NCBI GenBank assembly: GCA_030704615.1
Contig: CM060731.1
Location: 68,862,756 to 68,926,755, forward strand
DNA length: 64,000 bases
Reading direction: 5' to 3'
Source of the DNA: Takakia lepidozioides
Taxonomy: Eukaryota > Streptophyta > Takakiopsida > Takakiales > Takakiaceae
Shown: piece by piece, positions 23,492-36,482 of the stretch
How the letters are laid out: every line of letters starts with the position of its first letter
Numbering within the stretch: the stretch's first letter is position 1
Translations under genes and position numbers: made by a program
Notes under the pieces: generated by a model
What the model saw: only the letters and a program-made list of their open reading frames with translations
Told to the model about the DNA's origin: nothing
Database searches by the model: none

Positions 23492-26400
23492 TCAACGCTT
23501 CTTCCACTTTTGAGGTCGCCCTTCGAAAATTGCAACCGCCTCGGATGCGTTTCCCATTTCTGAGGCACGCACCCAAAATGCCTCCACATGATGATAGCCC
23601 TTCCATTTGATGAGATACTCCGTTTCTCGGTTCTTGAACCTCCTCGACTTAAGTACTGCCTCCACCTCATACTCAGGGTCATTTTCATGATCCAACAGCA
23701 CAGGTGGCGGACGCAACACCTTGATGCCGATTCGGACGCGCTTCATCTTTGAAGTAAGGCTTCAAAAGGGAGACGTGGAATACTGGATGCACCTTGCTGT
23801 TTGCCGGCAGCTCCAATTCATACACATCCTCATTCATAACCTTCCGGATGCGAAAGGGTCCCGCATACGGAGGTACGAACTTTGGACTCACTTCCGGAGG
23901 TAGTCGGAAATTCTTGATGTTCAACCAGACCTCCGTGCCTGCCTCAAACTTCACTTCCCTACGCTTCTGATTCGCCTGCCTTTCATACCGTTTCCTAGCT
24001 TTGGCAATGTTGTACTTTGCGAGCTTCAACAAACGCTCACGTTCTTCCAGTACCGCCGCTACTGCCGGTTCCTCAACGTCCTGGGCGGCCCAATTTGTCG
24101 GCACCAGAGGTGCTTTTCCATAGACCAATACGAAAGGGGAAACTCCCGTTGCGGAGTGTTCTGTGTTATTATAATAGAACTCTGTCGCGTCTAAGTGTTC
24201 CACCCAGTCTGTTTGGTCTGCCGACACGTAATTCCGCAAGATCTGCTTCACTACGGAATTCACTCTTTCCGTTCGGCCGTCGGTCGTAGGTCGGAAGGCG
24301 GTGCTCATCTTCAGCCTCGCCCCCATCTTCTTCCAAAGTGCCCTCCAAAATTTACTCGTAAACTTTGGATCGCGGTCCGAGACAATATCCTTCGGGACTC
24401 CATGATGCTTTAAGACGTGGGCGAAGTAAAGTCGCCCTGTTTCCTGCGCCGTTGCCGTCTCCTTGGTGGGGATGAAATGGCCCATTTTACTGAACCTATC
24501 CACCACCACCATGATTGCATCGAATCATTTTGACAGTGGCATAGCAGTCATGAAATCCATCGAGACGCTTTCCCAAGTCCCCTCTGGAATCGGCAAGGGT
24601 TGTAACAGCCCCGCTTGCTTTTTGTACTCGCTCCGGTTTTGTTGGCATGTGGTGCATGTCTTGACATACTCCTCTGCCTCCTCCCTCAGTTTGGGCCAGA
24701 AATACTCTTTCTTCAAGAGTGCCGCAGTGCGCTTGGCTCCGCCGTGGCCCGCAAGCGGGCTATCATGGCATTCTCTCAAGAGGCTATCTCTGATCCCTCC
24801 CTTCGGCACGTAGAGACGCTTTTGCTTATACCGGAGCAGTCCATTTTGCAAGTGGAACTACGATTTAACCCCCATCCTCAAGTCCTGCATCACGGACTTC
24901 GCCAACTCATCCTTTCGGCAAGCCTTCCGGATCTTCCTTTGGAGCGCCGTCTCGCCCCTGTACACCAACATGAGCTGCTGCTTTCTACTTAAAGCATTGG
25001 CCACCACGTTGTCCCGTCCCGGTTTGTACTGGATATCCACGTCGAACACCGCCAAAGTATCTTGCCACCTAAGTTGTTTTGGGGACAACTTGGGCTGCGT
25101 GGCAAAATACTTCACCGTGACATTGTCCGTGAACACCTTCACTGGGTTGGAACCAACATAGTGGCGCCAAAGCTCAAGACATTGCACCACCGCCTTCATC
25201 TCTTTCTCGTGCGTCGGCCACCGTCGCTCCACTTCATTCAGTTTCTTACTTTCGTAAGCCACTGGACGTCCATCTTGCATCAGTACACCCCCAATCGCAA
25301 AGTCCGACGCATCTGTATGAATCTCGAACGGACGATCGAACTCCGGGATTTTCAAGACTGGAGCTTCCGCCATCCGCTGCTTCAATTCAGCAAAAGCTTG
25401 GCCACAAAAGGTGTTCCATGCCCAGACTTTGGATTTACACAGAAGGACTGACAGCGGCCCCGCGATCTTGGCGAAATTTCTCACATACTTCCGGTAATAG
25501 GAGGCGAGTCCTAGGAAGGATCGCACTCCCGGGACCGAAGTCGGAGGCTCCCAGTCCAAGATTTCCCTCATCTTCCTGTCATCCATTCTGATCCCATCCT
25601 GTGTAATCACATGCCCCAGGAACTCCACTTTTGTGACCCCGAATTAGCACTTTGAAGCTTTGGCATACAGCTTCCCTTCCCGCAATTTCTGGAACACCCT
25701 TTTGAGGTGCTCCAGGTGCTCCTCCTTTGTTTTCGAATACACCAAGATGTCGTCGATGTACACGATCACAAAGTCATCCAACCACTCCTAGAAAAGGCTG
25801 TTCATCAGCATGCTAAAGGTTGCGGGAGCGTTGGTGAGTCCAAAAGGCATCACCAAGAATTCATATGAACCATACCTTGTCCTGCACGCGGTCTTCTCCT
25901 CATCTCCTTCCGCCACTCGAATTTGATGATAGCCGGAGCGCAGATCGATCCGGCTGAAATACTTCGCTCCTGCCAACTGATCGAAAAGGTCGTCGATCCT
26001 TGGCAAAGTGTACCGGTTTTTGATACTCACCTTATTCAAAGCCCTGTAATCGACACACATCCGCAGCTTCCCTCCTTCTTGTCTGCGAATAGCACCGGGG
26101 CTCCGTAAGGTGACTTACTCGGCCGGATGTACCCCTTTGACATTAGATCTTTGAGCTGAGTCTTCAGCTCGACCAACTCTCTGTGGCTCAACCGGTAGGG
26201 CGCCTTGGCAGGCGGTTCCGATCCCGGTATCACCTCAATCTTGTGGTCAACTTCTCTTTGCGGTGGCAAGCCGCTTGGTAAATCCTCCGGCATCACATCC
26301 TGGTATTTCTCCAAAATCCCCTTGATCCAATCTGGGCTCGGCTCCCCATCGCCTTCTCCCTTCACTTCTCTAATGTAGAGCAAAAACTGGGGCTCGTGTG

Positions 26401-26830
26401 CCTCCTCCATGGCCCACTCCCTTGCTGACAGAAGGTTTATTCGCCCTCCAACGGGTTTGGACGTTTCCGACACTCGTAAGACCTCGCCACCATTCCCACA
26501 TGGCAGTGTGACTACTCTCTTGCGGCCATCTATGACCGCTCCGGATTTGCTCAAAAAGGTCATTCCCAAAATGAGATCTACTCCATCGATCTCGCAGATG
26601 GTGAAGTTCTCACGTCCCTCCCAACTCCCCAGTTGAAGAGGAACATCAAAAGTCAACCTTGTCGCCAATTGCGGTTCTCCTTTGGCAGAACGCACCTCAA
26701 TAGAGGCCCCCGCATCACTTGTCGGGAGTCCCAGCTTTTGTGCCGTTGCCGGTGTCATGAAGGAGTGCGACGCTCCTGTGTCCACCAATAACGACACGTT
26801 AGTTCCGGATATTATCCCATCCACAAACAA
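23492..26830 (-). pseudogene. pol polyprotein of element B (protease, RT, RNase H, integrase, chromodomain)
   Basis: In minus-strand order: the protease with LLVDTGASHSFM (about 26,780); the reverse transcriptase with [23 protein letters not shown] and YIDDILVYS (25,990-25,730); RNase H with IHTDASDFAIGG (about 25,320). The integrase follows, with an HHCC zinc region ending CTTCQQNR and catalytic segments MDFMTAMP, SDRDPKF and TERVNSVVKQIL (24,750-24,230). The chromodomain is at 23,680-23,560 (LIKWKGYHHVEAFW). Breaks are a frameshift near 26,075 and in-frame stops at 25,788, 25,644 and 24,525, plus a frame change before the chromodomain. It would have copied element B through reverse transcription and integration; this copy cannot. 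Confidence 0.93.
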
Positions 26831-26834
26831 TAAC

Positions 26835-28029
26835 TGACTCCCTTACGTAAGGCGCCAGTTTCCTGATACAACTCACAAGAAAATTTGCCTACCTTGCAAG
26901 TCCTGGCGACCACCGCTTCCACCAAGCGACTGATGGTATCTTCCGACAGCTCTGTGGTCCCCCGAGTCATGTTCAATTGTCGGGGCTTCGTGCACTTCTT
27001 GGCCATGTGCCCGGGCTCCCCGCAATTGAAACACACTCCATCAAAGGTCGCCTTCTGTCCGCCATAGGCCGCTCCACCTGCTTTTCCTTTCGGAGCACCG
27101 GGAGCCGCCTTGACTTGTGAAGGCCCTCCCTTCGATTTCCACGTGCCATTGTCGCCGCGTGGCCTATCCCACTTCTTTTCCGGTCGGAAGGAGTCACCTT
27201 CCCGCCGGGTCTTCTTGTGGTTCAGCTCCGTACGGCCCTGTTTTTCGCCCCTAGGGACATCCGAGAAACATTCAGCCCTCTCAATTGCCTCGTTCAAAGT
27301 CTTAGGTGGCTTCTCCTCCAACTTCCGCCTGGCCCATGGGGCCAGTCTCGCCACAAAGTTGAAGACCATTTCTGGTTCTGCCATGTCCAGGACTTCGAGC
27401 AACAGCACATTGAAAGCCTGGACATATCCCTGAATGTCATCTGTTTGCTTCAAATTCCTCATCTTGTCCCGGGCGAGCCAGGACGCGTTGAGGGGCACAA
27501 ACTGCTTCTTCATCAATTCCTTGAACCCACTCCAGTTCAAGGTTTCCGGGCTTGGACCTCGGTTGTGAAGGCATTTCTGCCACCATTGTTGAGCATAGCC
27601 CCTCAAATAGGTGGGAGCCACTTCCACCCGATCCTCGTCACTCAACTTGGCCGCCCGGAAGTACTGCTCTAGCTCCAAGAGCTAGGTGTTGAGTGCCTTC
27701 CGATTTCGGACGCCCTCGAAGGTGTCGGGTTCCTTAGGCTTCACCTTAAACTTTGCCTTAGTGGAAGTGGCATTAGCTGCCTTCAACACGTCTTTCAACG
27801 TCCCGCCAAATTGCGCCAACAACCCTTCCTAAAAGGCTGCCGGCATGGGAGACATCTGTTGGTCGGTCGGAGCTCTCAGGGATTCCTCCCGCTCTTGAGC
27901 GACCTCGTTTTCGGAAACATGCATCGCTTCCTCAAACGGCCGCCTCGGTGACACGTCGCCCCCATTGGGCTCACCAGGATCAACATCTTTTGGGCTGTTC
28001 CGCTTTCGCTTTGGCTTGCCCGACCCCAT
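26835..28029 (-). pseudogene. gag of element B
   Basis: The likely start is ATG at 28,029 (MGSGKPKRKRN, a basic N-terminus). The capsid region contains EQYFRAAKLSDEDRVEVA and YLRGYAQQWW, typical of Ty3/gypsy gag. The zinc knuckle CFNCGEPGHMAKKC (C-x2-C-x4-H-x4-C) is near 27,020. Stops at 27,829 and 27,682 break the frame. The gag-pol junction near 26,830 also requires a frame change. Confidence 0.88.
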
Positions 28030-28070
28030 GATGAGGCCAATCCCAAGGACGATCGCGTACTGAACTCTAA

Positions 28071-28082
28071 GCTCTGATACCA
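28071..28082 (-). other. Primer-binding site of element B (tRNA-iMet)
   Basis: TGGTATCAGAGC on the minus strand, two bases inside the 5' LTR, is the standard plant initiator-methionine tRNA primer site. Confidence 0.92.
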
Positions 28083-28084
28083 AG

Positions 28085-28807
28085 TGTCGCGCACCTCACT
28101 TCGGTAAGCTCCCCCCTCAAGTCATAGTTATTCGCTTGATGTGCGCGCCTAACTCCCAACCTGGCCGCCGAGCCAACTTGGAGCTCCGACTGCTCACCGG
28201 GGCATAACGGTCCCCCTTTGATCTCCCAAAGAACCCTCCAACAATTTGGAACCAGCGGAATTCCCTTTGGTAGTTGGCAGTTCGGAACAGCTCCCCACTC
28301 TTTGGTCGCTTTCCGGCTCGCTCGCTTACTCACTAGTTTTTGGTCACCAACGGGCTTGCACCGTTCTCGGGGTTACTACTCCCTATATATACTTCTGTAG
28401 CTGTCCGCGGGGGTTTCACAAACAACCATGTCATTTTATGGCGAACCACCACGAAAACCCTCGACTCCCGGTGATGAGTCGCGGTGAGTCTTGGCCCACT
28501 CACCACAACCCCTATGGACCGTGATGAGTCCCAAGACTCCCCACGACTCCCACCACGAGGTCTCCGCCCCAGGGTGAGTCCTATGCCACCCCCACTAAGT
28601 CCCGCTAAGCTACCACCACCCCTTGTGGAGCCACCCCCACCGCAACCCGGTGTGCGGGGCTCCACCTAGTGAGTGCCTCCGCCTCCTTGAGTGCTTTGGG
28701 CACTCAAGGGTGCTTCAGCCCCCCATACCTATCGCTGCCACTGCCCCCACCACAGGGGCAGCCCCTCTTGTGTCCCGACCCCCTCCTCAAGGCAAAGGGC
28801 CGCGACA
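28085..28807 (-). repeat. 5' LTR of element B
   Basis: This LTR is 723 bases with termini TGTCGCGC and CGCGACA. It is followed by the GAGGG target duplication at 28,808-28,812. Confidence 0.93.
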
Positions 28808-28812
28808 GAGGG

Positions 28813-29598
28813 TGTCGGTGTGATGTTGAAGGTTATGAGAGTCGGAACGGCTGGTCTGGTAGTTGGGTAAGCGACAGCTCCAATGTATCCGTTTCCTGTG
28901 ACTTCATGCTGCCAATACAAGATGCAAGAATGCTGAAAGTGTAGCTATATATACTGATGTGTGATGCTCATCCCTCCTTAGCATGTATCAGGTACACTGA
29001 ATGTGGAATCTTCACCTTGAAACTAACTTGGCTAACATCATCGTTGTGACGTCTTATTGACATGTAGCTCGGGGCTTAGCTGGATATCGTTGATGAAACT
29101 CTTGGACTTTGGCAGATGCATTGGCGAGGTTGAATAAATGTTCACATGTTCGTTCGCTGATGTCGTAGCCTTCTAATGTACGAAATACTCAAGACGTTTA
29201 TACTTAATGCGAGAGTCTAGGGCTTCGTCGACTTCATACTCGATTTCTTGATTGATTTCAATTGGTAGAGGTGGTACAAAAACTCTCTCTAGAATATTCG
29301 ATGGACGATACAACTCCAATAATGAAACATGAAAGACTGGATGGATGCGCATATTTCGTGGGAGTTCAAGCCAAAAACTGACCGGATTTATTTGTCGAAT
29401 AATTTTGAATGGTCACAGGCGTTGATAATCCAACTTCTTTGATGGTCGCGAGGTTTGTATGTCCCGTCGAAGAAGCCACACATGATCTCCGACCTTGAAC
29501 TGGGGTTGGAGTTGGCGATGTTGATCTGCATACTCATTGTATTATTTTTGAGTTTATGCGAGGTGAAATGTAAGCTCATTGTGAATCGTAGCAAGGTT
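28813..29598 (-). pseudogene. Element A: 3' internal region with chromodomain remnant
   Basis: On the minus strand, [14 protein letters not shown] is followed by [20 protein letters not shown] (about 29,340-29,180). This matches the integrase tail and chromodomain of chromoviruses. The frame has stops and fades toward 28.9 kb, and the rest is non-coding. Confidence 0.7.
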
Positions 29599-30264
29599 TT
29601 ATGCAGCAGGGCTTCCAACAGTCTTCATGTGGAAAAGGTTTGCTCGAGGATGATGACCATAATAAGAGAAAAATGAAGTTTGGTTAGTCGAAGAATGTAC
29701 AGTGTTGTTGTAGGCAAACTCAGCTAATGACAGAAGGTCCGTCCAATTATCTTGGTGATAATTTATCGTACAACGAAGATACTGCTCCAAAATCTGGTTT
29801 ACGCGTTCGGTTTGACCATCAGTCTGTGGATGATTACCTGTAGAGAGGTTGATCTTAGTATCTAATATGAGAAATAATCCCCTCCAGAAATTTGATATGA
29901 ACTGTGGTCCTCGATCAGATACGATGTCCTTCGGGAGTCCATGAATGCGGTAGATATTGTTGAGGAAGAATCTTGCAGTTTCCTCGCCTGTAACTGTCTT
30001 ATCGCATGGATTGAAATGTGTCATCTTCATAAAACGATCCACAATAACAAGGATTAAATCGGTGGTCTTGGAAATTGGAAGGTCCGTAATAAAGTCCATA
30101 GACACGGACGACCATGGACCCTTGGGAATGGGTAATGATTGAAGAAGACCGTAAGGTCGATGTCGTGGTCCCTTCGCTCTAGCACATATGTCGCAAGATT
30201 TTATAAATTCTTTCATGAGTTTCCACATCTGCGGCCACCAATAGTCCCTGGATATCAATTCCAT
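29599..30264 (-). pseudogene. Element A integrase
   Basis: A 221-codon frame shows the zinc-region end CDICARAKGPRH, then MDFITDLPISK, VIVDRFMKMTHF, SDRGPQFISNFW and TERVNQILEQYL. These contain the D, D and E of the catalytic triad. The family inserts retrotransposon cDNA. It is an isolated intact domain in a broken pol. Confidence 0.9.
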
Positions 30265-31837
30265 TGTTTTGTTGAAGCCGAAATGTTCTGCAGCCGGAAG
30301 ATCATGACCTGTTTGAAGAATTCAAAATCGTATAGGTCCTGGAGGTACATAGAGAAGTCCCTTGAAGTAAAGTAAGCCATCTTTGAATTCGAAATCATTT
30401 GTAACATATGGGTGGTCTTAAGATTGATTCAATTGACATCGTAGTGTTTTAGCAAATTGGTTGCTCTTCAGTGCTTCCTAAATCTCCTTTATGATCTCTG
30501 AATCGTCATAGGTGGACATGGATAGCATATTCAATTAGAGATTTGTTGGTTTCAAGATGATGGATTTCTGTTGGTCGAAAACTGCGTCCCCTTCTTTTAG
30601 CACAAATACGATCGTCGAGAAAGAGTATCTGGTTTTCCTTGAAGATGTCCGGGACGGTAGGTAATAACAAAATCAAACCTTGTTAGTGACATACTCCATC
30701 TCGCTTGACGTCGATTCAAAACACGAGCACTCATAAAATACTCGAGGTTTTTGTAATCGGTGTAGACAGTGATCTGATGTTTAGCTCCCTCCAATAAATG
30801 ACGTCACTCTTCAAAAGCATCGATAATCACTAGAAATTCTTTGTTATGGATTTCATAATTGGTCTCTGCGGCGGAAAATTTGCGAGAAAACCAACAGGGT
30901 GAACTCGGCCATCCGTACCGTATTGAGATATGACAACACCAAGTGCAAAGTTTGATGCATCTGCTCCAAAAAGAATGGTTTAGATGGGTCTGCATGTACC
31001 AATATTGGAGCCGTTGTAAATGTCTATTTCAGCTTTTCAAATGTCTAGTCAGCCTTCTCGTCCTATACAAATTTGTCCTTCTGTGTGAGTCGAGTCAATG
31101 GTGCAGCAACTTTGGAGTGGTCCTTGATGAAGATTCTATAGAAATTTACAAATCCCAGAAAACATTGTACATCTCGGACCGAAGTTGGTTTAATCCACTC
31201 GATGATGGTTTGTATTTTCTTATGATCCATAAAGACGTCTTTGTCGGAAATAATGTAGCCCAGAAATTCGACCTCAAAAGATATTTTTCCAACTTGGCAT
31301 ATAGTCTTCTTTCTCTTAATTTATCAAGGATAAGGCGTACATGGTGGCCATGTTCTTCTTCATTCTATGGAAATATCAAAATGTCGTCCAAATAGATGAC
31401 TACAAAGTCATCTAAAAATTCTCAAAATACGTCATTCATCATATGTTGGAAAATTACTGGAGCATTTGTAAGACCTTAAGGCATAACACTATATTCAAAA
31501 TGTCCATACCTTGTTCGAAAAGTTGTTTTCCATTCATCTCCTTCTTTTATCCGTACAAGGTTATAAGCTCCTCTCAAGTCAATTTTGGTGAAAAGCTTCG
31601 CTCGTCCCAGCTGGTCGAGAAGCCCAGAAATCAGCGACAACGGATAACGATTTTTAAGAGTAACTTTGTTGAGACTACGATAGTCTACACACATGTGTAA
31701 TGATCCATCTTTCTTTTTTCCCAAACAAGATAGGCGACCCGCAGGTGATTTTGAATGTCGGATGAAGTTTATTGACAAATTTTCATAAATGTATTCACGT
31801 AATGCAGCCAACTCCGTTTGGGATAAGTTATAGATTG
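30265..31837 (-). pseudogene. Element A reverse transcriptase and RNase H (first part, downstream of the CACTA insertion)
   Basis: The minus-strand frame from 31,837 has [14 protein letters not shown], then [34 protein letters not shown] and [14 protein letters not shown]. The catalytic YLDDILIF lies near 31,370. RNase H pieces follow: DASNFALGVV and, at 30,794-30,597, [12 protein letters not shown]. Several stops interrupt the frame, for example after VMP and NDVF. The first residues continue directly from the piece ending at 43,139, on the other side of the CACTA element. Confidence 0.9.
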
Positions 31838-32330
31838 CACTAGTATAGATTAACGTTTTTATGACTATGGATATCACTGCATTTGCAGTGATAAGTGCTT
31901 TTATGACTACTTCACTCTGTAGTGACAAACACGAAGTCAGTTCTACCATAACTACGGAGTGATAAGTGCGAAGTCATGGTCGTCACTAAGGACGTGGCAC
32001 TTGCCCATTGACGCATAGTGATGTAGGGTTTGGTGATGTAGTCATAAATAGATGACTATACGACTGAATGTTATGACTGCGGTTACGACTACAACACTAC
32101 TGCAGAGCGCCTACATGGAGAGACGTCTCTATGACACGTGTGATCCTTGAGATGTGACACGTAGCGTCTATATGGAGAGGCGTCTACGTGACACGTGGGA
32201 TCCTTTGGGATTTAACATGTGTGATCATCCCTGATAGGGCAATGGAGTACTCATATCTTAATGACTACACGACTATGGATATGGCTATATCACTACAACA
32301 ATAAAGATGTCACATGGTTTGTGGCTGACA
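31838..32330. repeat. Left subterminal region of the large CACTA element
   Basis: TATGACTAC, GTAGTCATA and TGATGTAGTC words repeat many times. Two copies of a GGAGAGACGTCT ... GACACGTG block occur at about 32,117-32,145 and 32,173-32,200. Confidence 0.65.
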
Positions 32331-32870
32331 CGTGTTGATTATGTAGATTTTATAATTTATTAAATTTTATTAAATTGTAAATAACTAATTCAGATATTAA
32401 ATTAAATTAAATTAATATGAAATTTAATAAACCATATGGAGCTCTCATAAGCACAACAATTGGCAAAGAGGAAAGGCCAACGCTGTTGGAAGTTGCAAAG
32501 AGTGGCAAAGAAAGATTCTACCACCAGCCCTGTTGCATAGATTGGCAGAAGCTGCAACAATATGATACAATATGAAAGACACAACTACAATCAAACATGC
32601 CATCCATAGTAACACCACAACAACCTCAAAGGACATTGCACCTTCGAACGATATTGGAGATTAATACATCAGACACTGACATGGTGTTCGAACCAGTCCG
32701 CCAATATATATTCCCAAAATATAAACCCCATGAGTGAGGAAAACCCCTAAGAAACCCCCTGAGAAACCTCGGGGTCCAAGCAACCAGCTTACGCCGCCCA
32801 AGCAACTAGCTAGGATAGCACACATACAACGGCCATCACATTTGCATTCTACCCCAAGAGTGAGGCCAGC
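32331..32870. other. Non-coding part of the CACTA element
   Basis: The first 100 bases are AT-rich; no coding or terminal repeat is recognised. Confidence 0.35.
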
Positions 32871-32879
32871 CAAATGAGC

Positions 32880-34012
32880 ACATGCCTTCATATGTATTCA
32901 CTCTCTAGACCAACAGGAAATGGGAATGACAAATGTATAGAAATTTGGGAAACCTTGAGTTGCGGACCATGTGCTTCACCCCTTCTCCCATCATTCATAT
33001 GTCTCCAAAGCCTGCATCCCGCGCCCCTGCTGTGCATACCTTGCAAGCATCACGTTCCACGACATCACATCTCGTTCAGCTATAGTGTTGAACTCTCCTT
33101 TCGCATCCTCAATGCTCCCACATTTGGCATACATGTCCACCAGAGTAGTGTGTAGGACAGTTCTGGTACAATTGCAGATTTGATGATGTCACCATGGATC
33201 TCTTGGCCCTTTTCTAGGGTTGCCAGGCTCGCACACGCATTGCAAACGTGCACAAACATTATGTACTGGTTGGGCTTCATCCCTTCCCCCATCAGTTGCT
33301 CATAGGTCTCCAAAAGCCTCCATCCCACGTCCCTGTTGTGCATGCCCTGCAAGCATCGCACTCCACGATACCACATCTCGTTCAGCCATAGTGTTGAACA
33401 CTCCATTTGCATGCACCCACATTTGTCATACATGTCCAGTACCAGGGGTGTCCAGAATGACATCTGGTAATCTGACAGGCATTCACGGTTGTCCTACCAT
33501 TGACTGGGGTCAGAAAAGTACTCATTACACAGCTTCTCCTCATCTCTGTTACCTGTTTGTGGATACTTTCATATTGTCACATTGGCAGTATCATGTCAAA
33601 GTCACTCCAAACTCAATTCACTCAACTAGCTAACTTGCAGAATTCAACATCAAAATTCAGGGCCGATTCTCATAAGAAGGAAAAATAGGGTGAAATGTGT
33701 TGAAGAAGGTGCCTTCATTAGCAGTGCCTGATTACATCGAATGTGTCGCTGCTGCTGCGGCTTCCAATTGACCATCTACCCATGCAGGTTTCTTGTAGCT
33801 ATCATTCCACAGGGAATCATAGGTAATCTGGAGCTTGAAATCCGGACCTCTTGGATGAATCTGGACCCACACTCTATACCTGCTCATTCAGCTATCCATG
33901 CTTCTGCACAAATCATGCATACATCCTTACCTTGCTGCTAGTAGCTACCAATGACAGCCTAGATTTTTTCTAGGAAACACCCAACTCAACTTATCACACG
34001 AGTTCCTATGCT
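32880..34012 (-). pseudogene. PPR gene fragment 1 inside the CACTA element
   Basis: On the minus strand an upstream exon-like block (about 33,880-33,740) is followed by intron-like sequence. PPR motifs then run from 33,463 to 32,880: ETYEQLMGEGMKPNQ, VCNACASLATLEKGQEIHG and DIIKSAIVP. Frameshifts disrupt the repeats. PPR proteins bind organellar RNA, and the phrase types are those of plant PLS-class members. This copy cannot be translated as one protein. Confidence 0.7.

Positions 34013-34013
<1 letters not shown>

Positions 34014-34043
<30 letters not shown>
34014..34043. repeat. (GA)n microsatellite
   Basis: About 15 GA units are uninterrupted. Confidence 0.9.
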
Positions 34044-34046
<3 letters not shown>

Positions 34047-34249
34047 CTCCGGCCAAAGCCGGCGTAACTAAGAGCCACTTCATCTTGCGGCTACTGCCCC
34101 TTGTCGGGAGTGGGCCCTATAATAAATATAGGTGTCCGGTTGGACACTTAGTAACCAGGGGTATGTGTGTTATGGTGCCAGAGAACAGGGAGGGCCACCC
34201 CCGGGGGGAGGCCTACGGGTGTCTAGGGTAATGTTGTAGGATTGGATTC

Positions 34250-35124
34250 TAGTTTTTGTTTATTGGTGATAATAGCTGTAAAAGAGCGGAGGGCTGTGAG
34301 GTGGATGGCTTGGAAACATTTGTGAATATGGGAGATAGGGATTTGAAAGTTGTTATGCAAGTCATTAATGCTGGCATTATGTATTCCACCTCTAGTACCC
34401 GCCGTGATGACGGTTAGAGGGCCGGTGCGTCATCCTCGTCGACGAATAGCGAGGATGAGTGGGACGTATTTTTGCCGTTTTTCCAGGATAGAGTCATGTG
34501 GATAGCGGTCATGACAATATGTGAATTCGATGAAGTGGATGGTGAGTGATGGGGATGGTGTGGTAGGAGGTAGGGTAGTCATGGGTAAGCCCTGCACCAG
34601 TAGAATATCTGGGCAGAGTCTAGCTAGACAGGTGCATGATTGAGGTACATGTGCAGAAGCAGCCATGGCTGGACAGTGTGATCGGGTAGGCGGCCTTGGT
34701 ATGTCCTTGTGTTTAGGAGTGTGAACCATCTGGTTTCGGCGCGACTAAGAAGTAGTTTGTGAATATGCCAGACTACTTGGTTGTGACGATTGATATGGAG
34801 GCCGTGTATAATATGATGTGTGCATTGGCTGAGTAAGTGTGGCCAGGTGTCACATTCTTGATGGGTGTGTGAGCAAAGTGGGCAGTATGGGGATGGAAAA
34901 AGACGTTGCCAGAACATGTGCTTGCGCTGGTAGCCCACATACTGGGCGTATCTGAATTTAAGGGTTTGGCGGATTTGTGCATCTGTAGTGGTTTTGGTAT
35001 TCCAAAAGTGGTTTGATAGTTTATGTGTTAGTAACTGTGGATTGTGTCCAGTTCTGAATGTGGACCTTAGTGTGGCTAATTGAGGCAGCAGCTTGTTTGT
35101 TAGCCTCTCTGAAGAGAGTGGCAA
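34250..35124 (-). pseudogene. C-terminal part of a LINE reverse transcriptase
   Basis: The minus-strand frame has YQRKHMFWQRLFPSPYCPLC, then WPHLLSQCTHHIIHGLHI, RHNQVVWHI and QPWLLLHMY. After one frame change it has PDILLVQGLP, IHFIEFTYCHDRYP and QKYVPLILAI. It ends as a degenerate TVITAGTRGGIHNASI following an in-frame TGA. The pattern of a C-x2-C ... C-H zinc region followed by an IEFTYCHD segment is that of a retroelement C-terminal domain common in seed-free plant genomes. The RT core is absent, and one frameshift and one stop are seen. Confidence 0.65.
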
Positions 35125-35159
35125 GGAGGTTGCGAACAGGTCTGGGTACGGTGGGTCTC

Positions 35160-36482
35160 GATTGTCCCACCATTGACTGGGGTCAGAAAAGTATTCAGTT
35201 CACAAATTCTCGTCTCTATTACCTGTTTCTAGATACTTTCCTGTTGTCACATTGGCAGTATCAAGTCAAAAGTCACACTATCAAAGGTTCACTCAACCAG
35301 CTAACTTGCAGAATTCAACATGGAAATTTAGGGCCGTAAAACAGGGTGAAATGTGTTGAAGAAGATGCCTTGATTAGCAGTGCGTATCAATTGTGCCGCG
35401 ACTGCTGCGGCTTCCAGTTGACATAGCACAGTGACATACTGCAGATCATATCTGAATTGCCCTTTGTGGATTCCAGGGAAAGACTATTCATGGCAGACAT
35501 GATATCCCCATCGATGGAATGTGAACTGACACTTGAACAGACTATGACTCTCAACTCATTGACAAACTATTTATGCAGCTGGACTTGAGACTAACAAATC
35601 TGCCATGGTCAAGACAGCCAGGCACAATAACAAAAGTAGGTGTCCATACCAGTGCAGAGTGTGGATGCAAGCAGGATCAGGCTCAAGATCATCTTTGGCA
35701 GCTATGAACAGGCAAGGCACCTACAAACCCATTGATCTCCACACGTGCTGCCACCCTTAACCAATAACTTTGCAGCATGCTTCCATGATGCTCCTTCCGA
35801 GCTGCCATGAAATACCATCCAAGAAGAACTTTCTCTTAGCCCTTTATCCAGATGTATTAGCCCTCGCTCTCTTTCTGACTAGAGGAGCAGTTTGAAATCA
35901 ACCTCACAATGCCTCAATAATGGACATAAATCACATTCAAGGCCCCGGAATTGAATTGCAATGGCAATTTGGTCTAGGCTCATATACTCGGTGGGACTGA
36001 AACATCGCAGCCAGCCCTAGGGTTGTTATCGGGAATAGAGCCTTAAAGGTAATCAGAGCCCAAACAACACAGATTACCCAACGACTAACTTACAAAAATT
36101 CTTCATAGTAGCTTGTGCGTGAAATCTGGCACTCTTGGATGAATCGGGACCCACACTTTATCCCTGCTCCTTCAGTATCACTATACGCCTTGGAATGCAT
36201 GTCATATCCCAAGAAGATGCATTTATTTTATTTTGCTTCCATCTGGCCCCTCTCCTCTTTTGTTTTCCTGTTGATGTATAGCTACTCAAATATTCATTCC
36301 TGAACATTGGACAAAAAGTAAGAGAGTTACAAGAGCAGCCTTGAATTGACAAGCCCGATCCCGGATTGAAAACAAGGTTCAATCCCAAGGGCCACCTGAC
36401 CACGTAAGCTTAGTTATGTGAAAACTGTGAGGCATGGTTTCATCTTCCAATATTGATGGATTACAAGTAGGTACTGACCATG
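35160..36482 (-). repeat. Truncated copy of the PPR 5' module and unassigned sequence
   Basis: 35,163-35,430 repeats the block found at 33,490-33,760 (TGACTGGGGTCAGAAAAGTA and onward). 36,110-36,185 matches the CCCTCTTGGATGAATCTGGA block. Between them nothing is recognised. Confidence 0.5.

Larger units (their letters stand above)
21905..28807 (-). mobile_element. Ty3/gypsy chromovirus B, nearly full length, nested in element A
   Basis: The element is 6,903 bases, with LTRs starting TG and ending CA, and is flanked by the 5-base duplication GAGGG (21,900-21,904 and 28,808-28,812). Minus-strand order is 5' LTR, tRNA-iMet primer site, gag with zinc knuckle, protease, reverse transcriptase, RNase H, integrase, chromodomain, 3' LTR. 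The order and the chromodomain place it among chromoviruses, which tend to insert in heterochromatin. Several stops and frame breaks make it non-autonomous. It is younger than element A, whose DNA it interrupts. Confidence 0.95.
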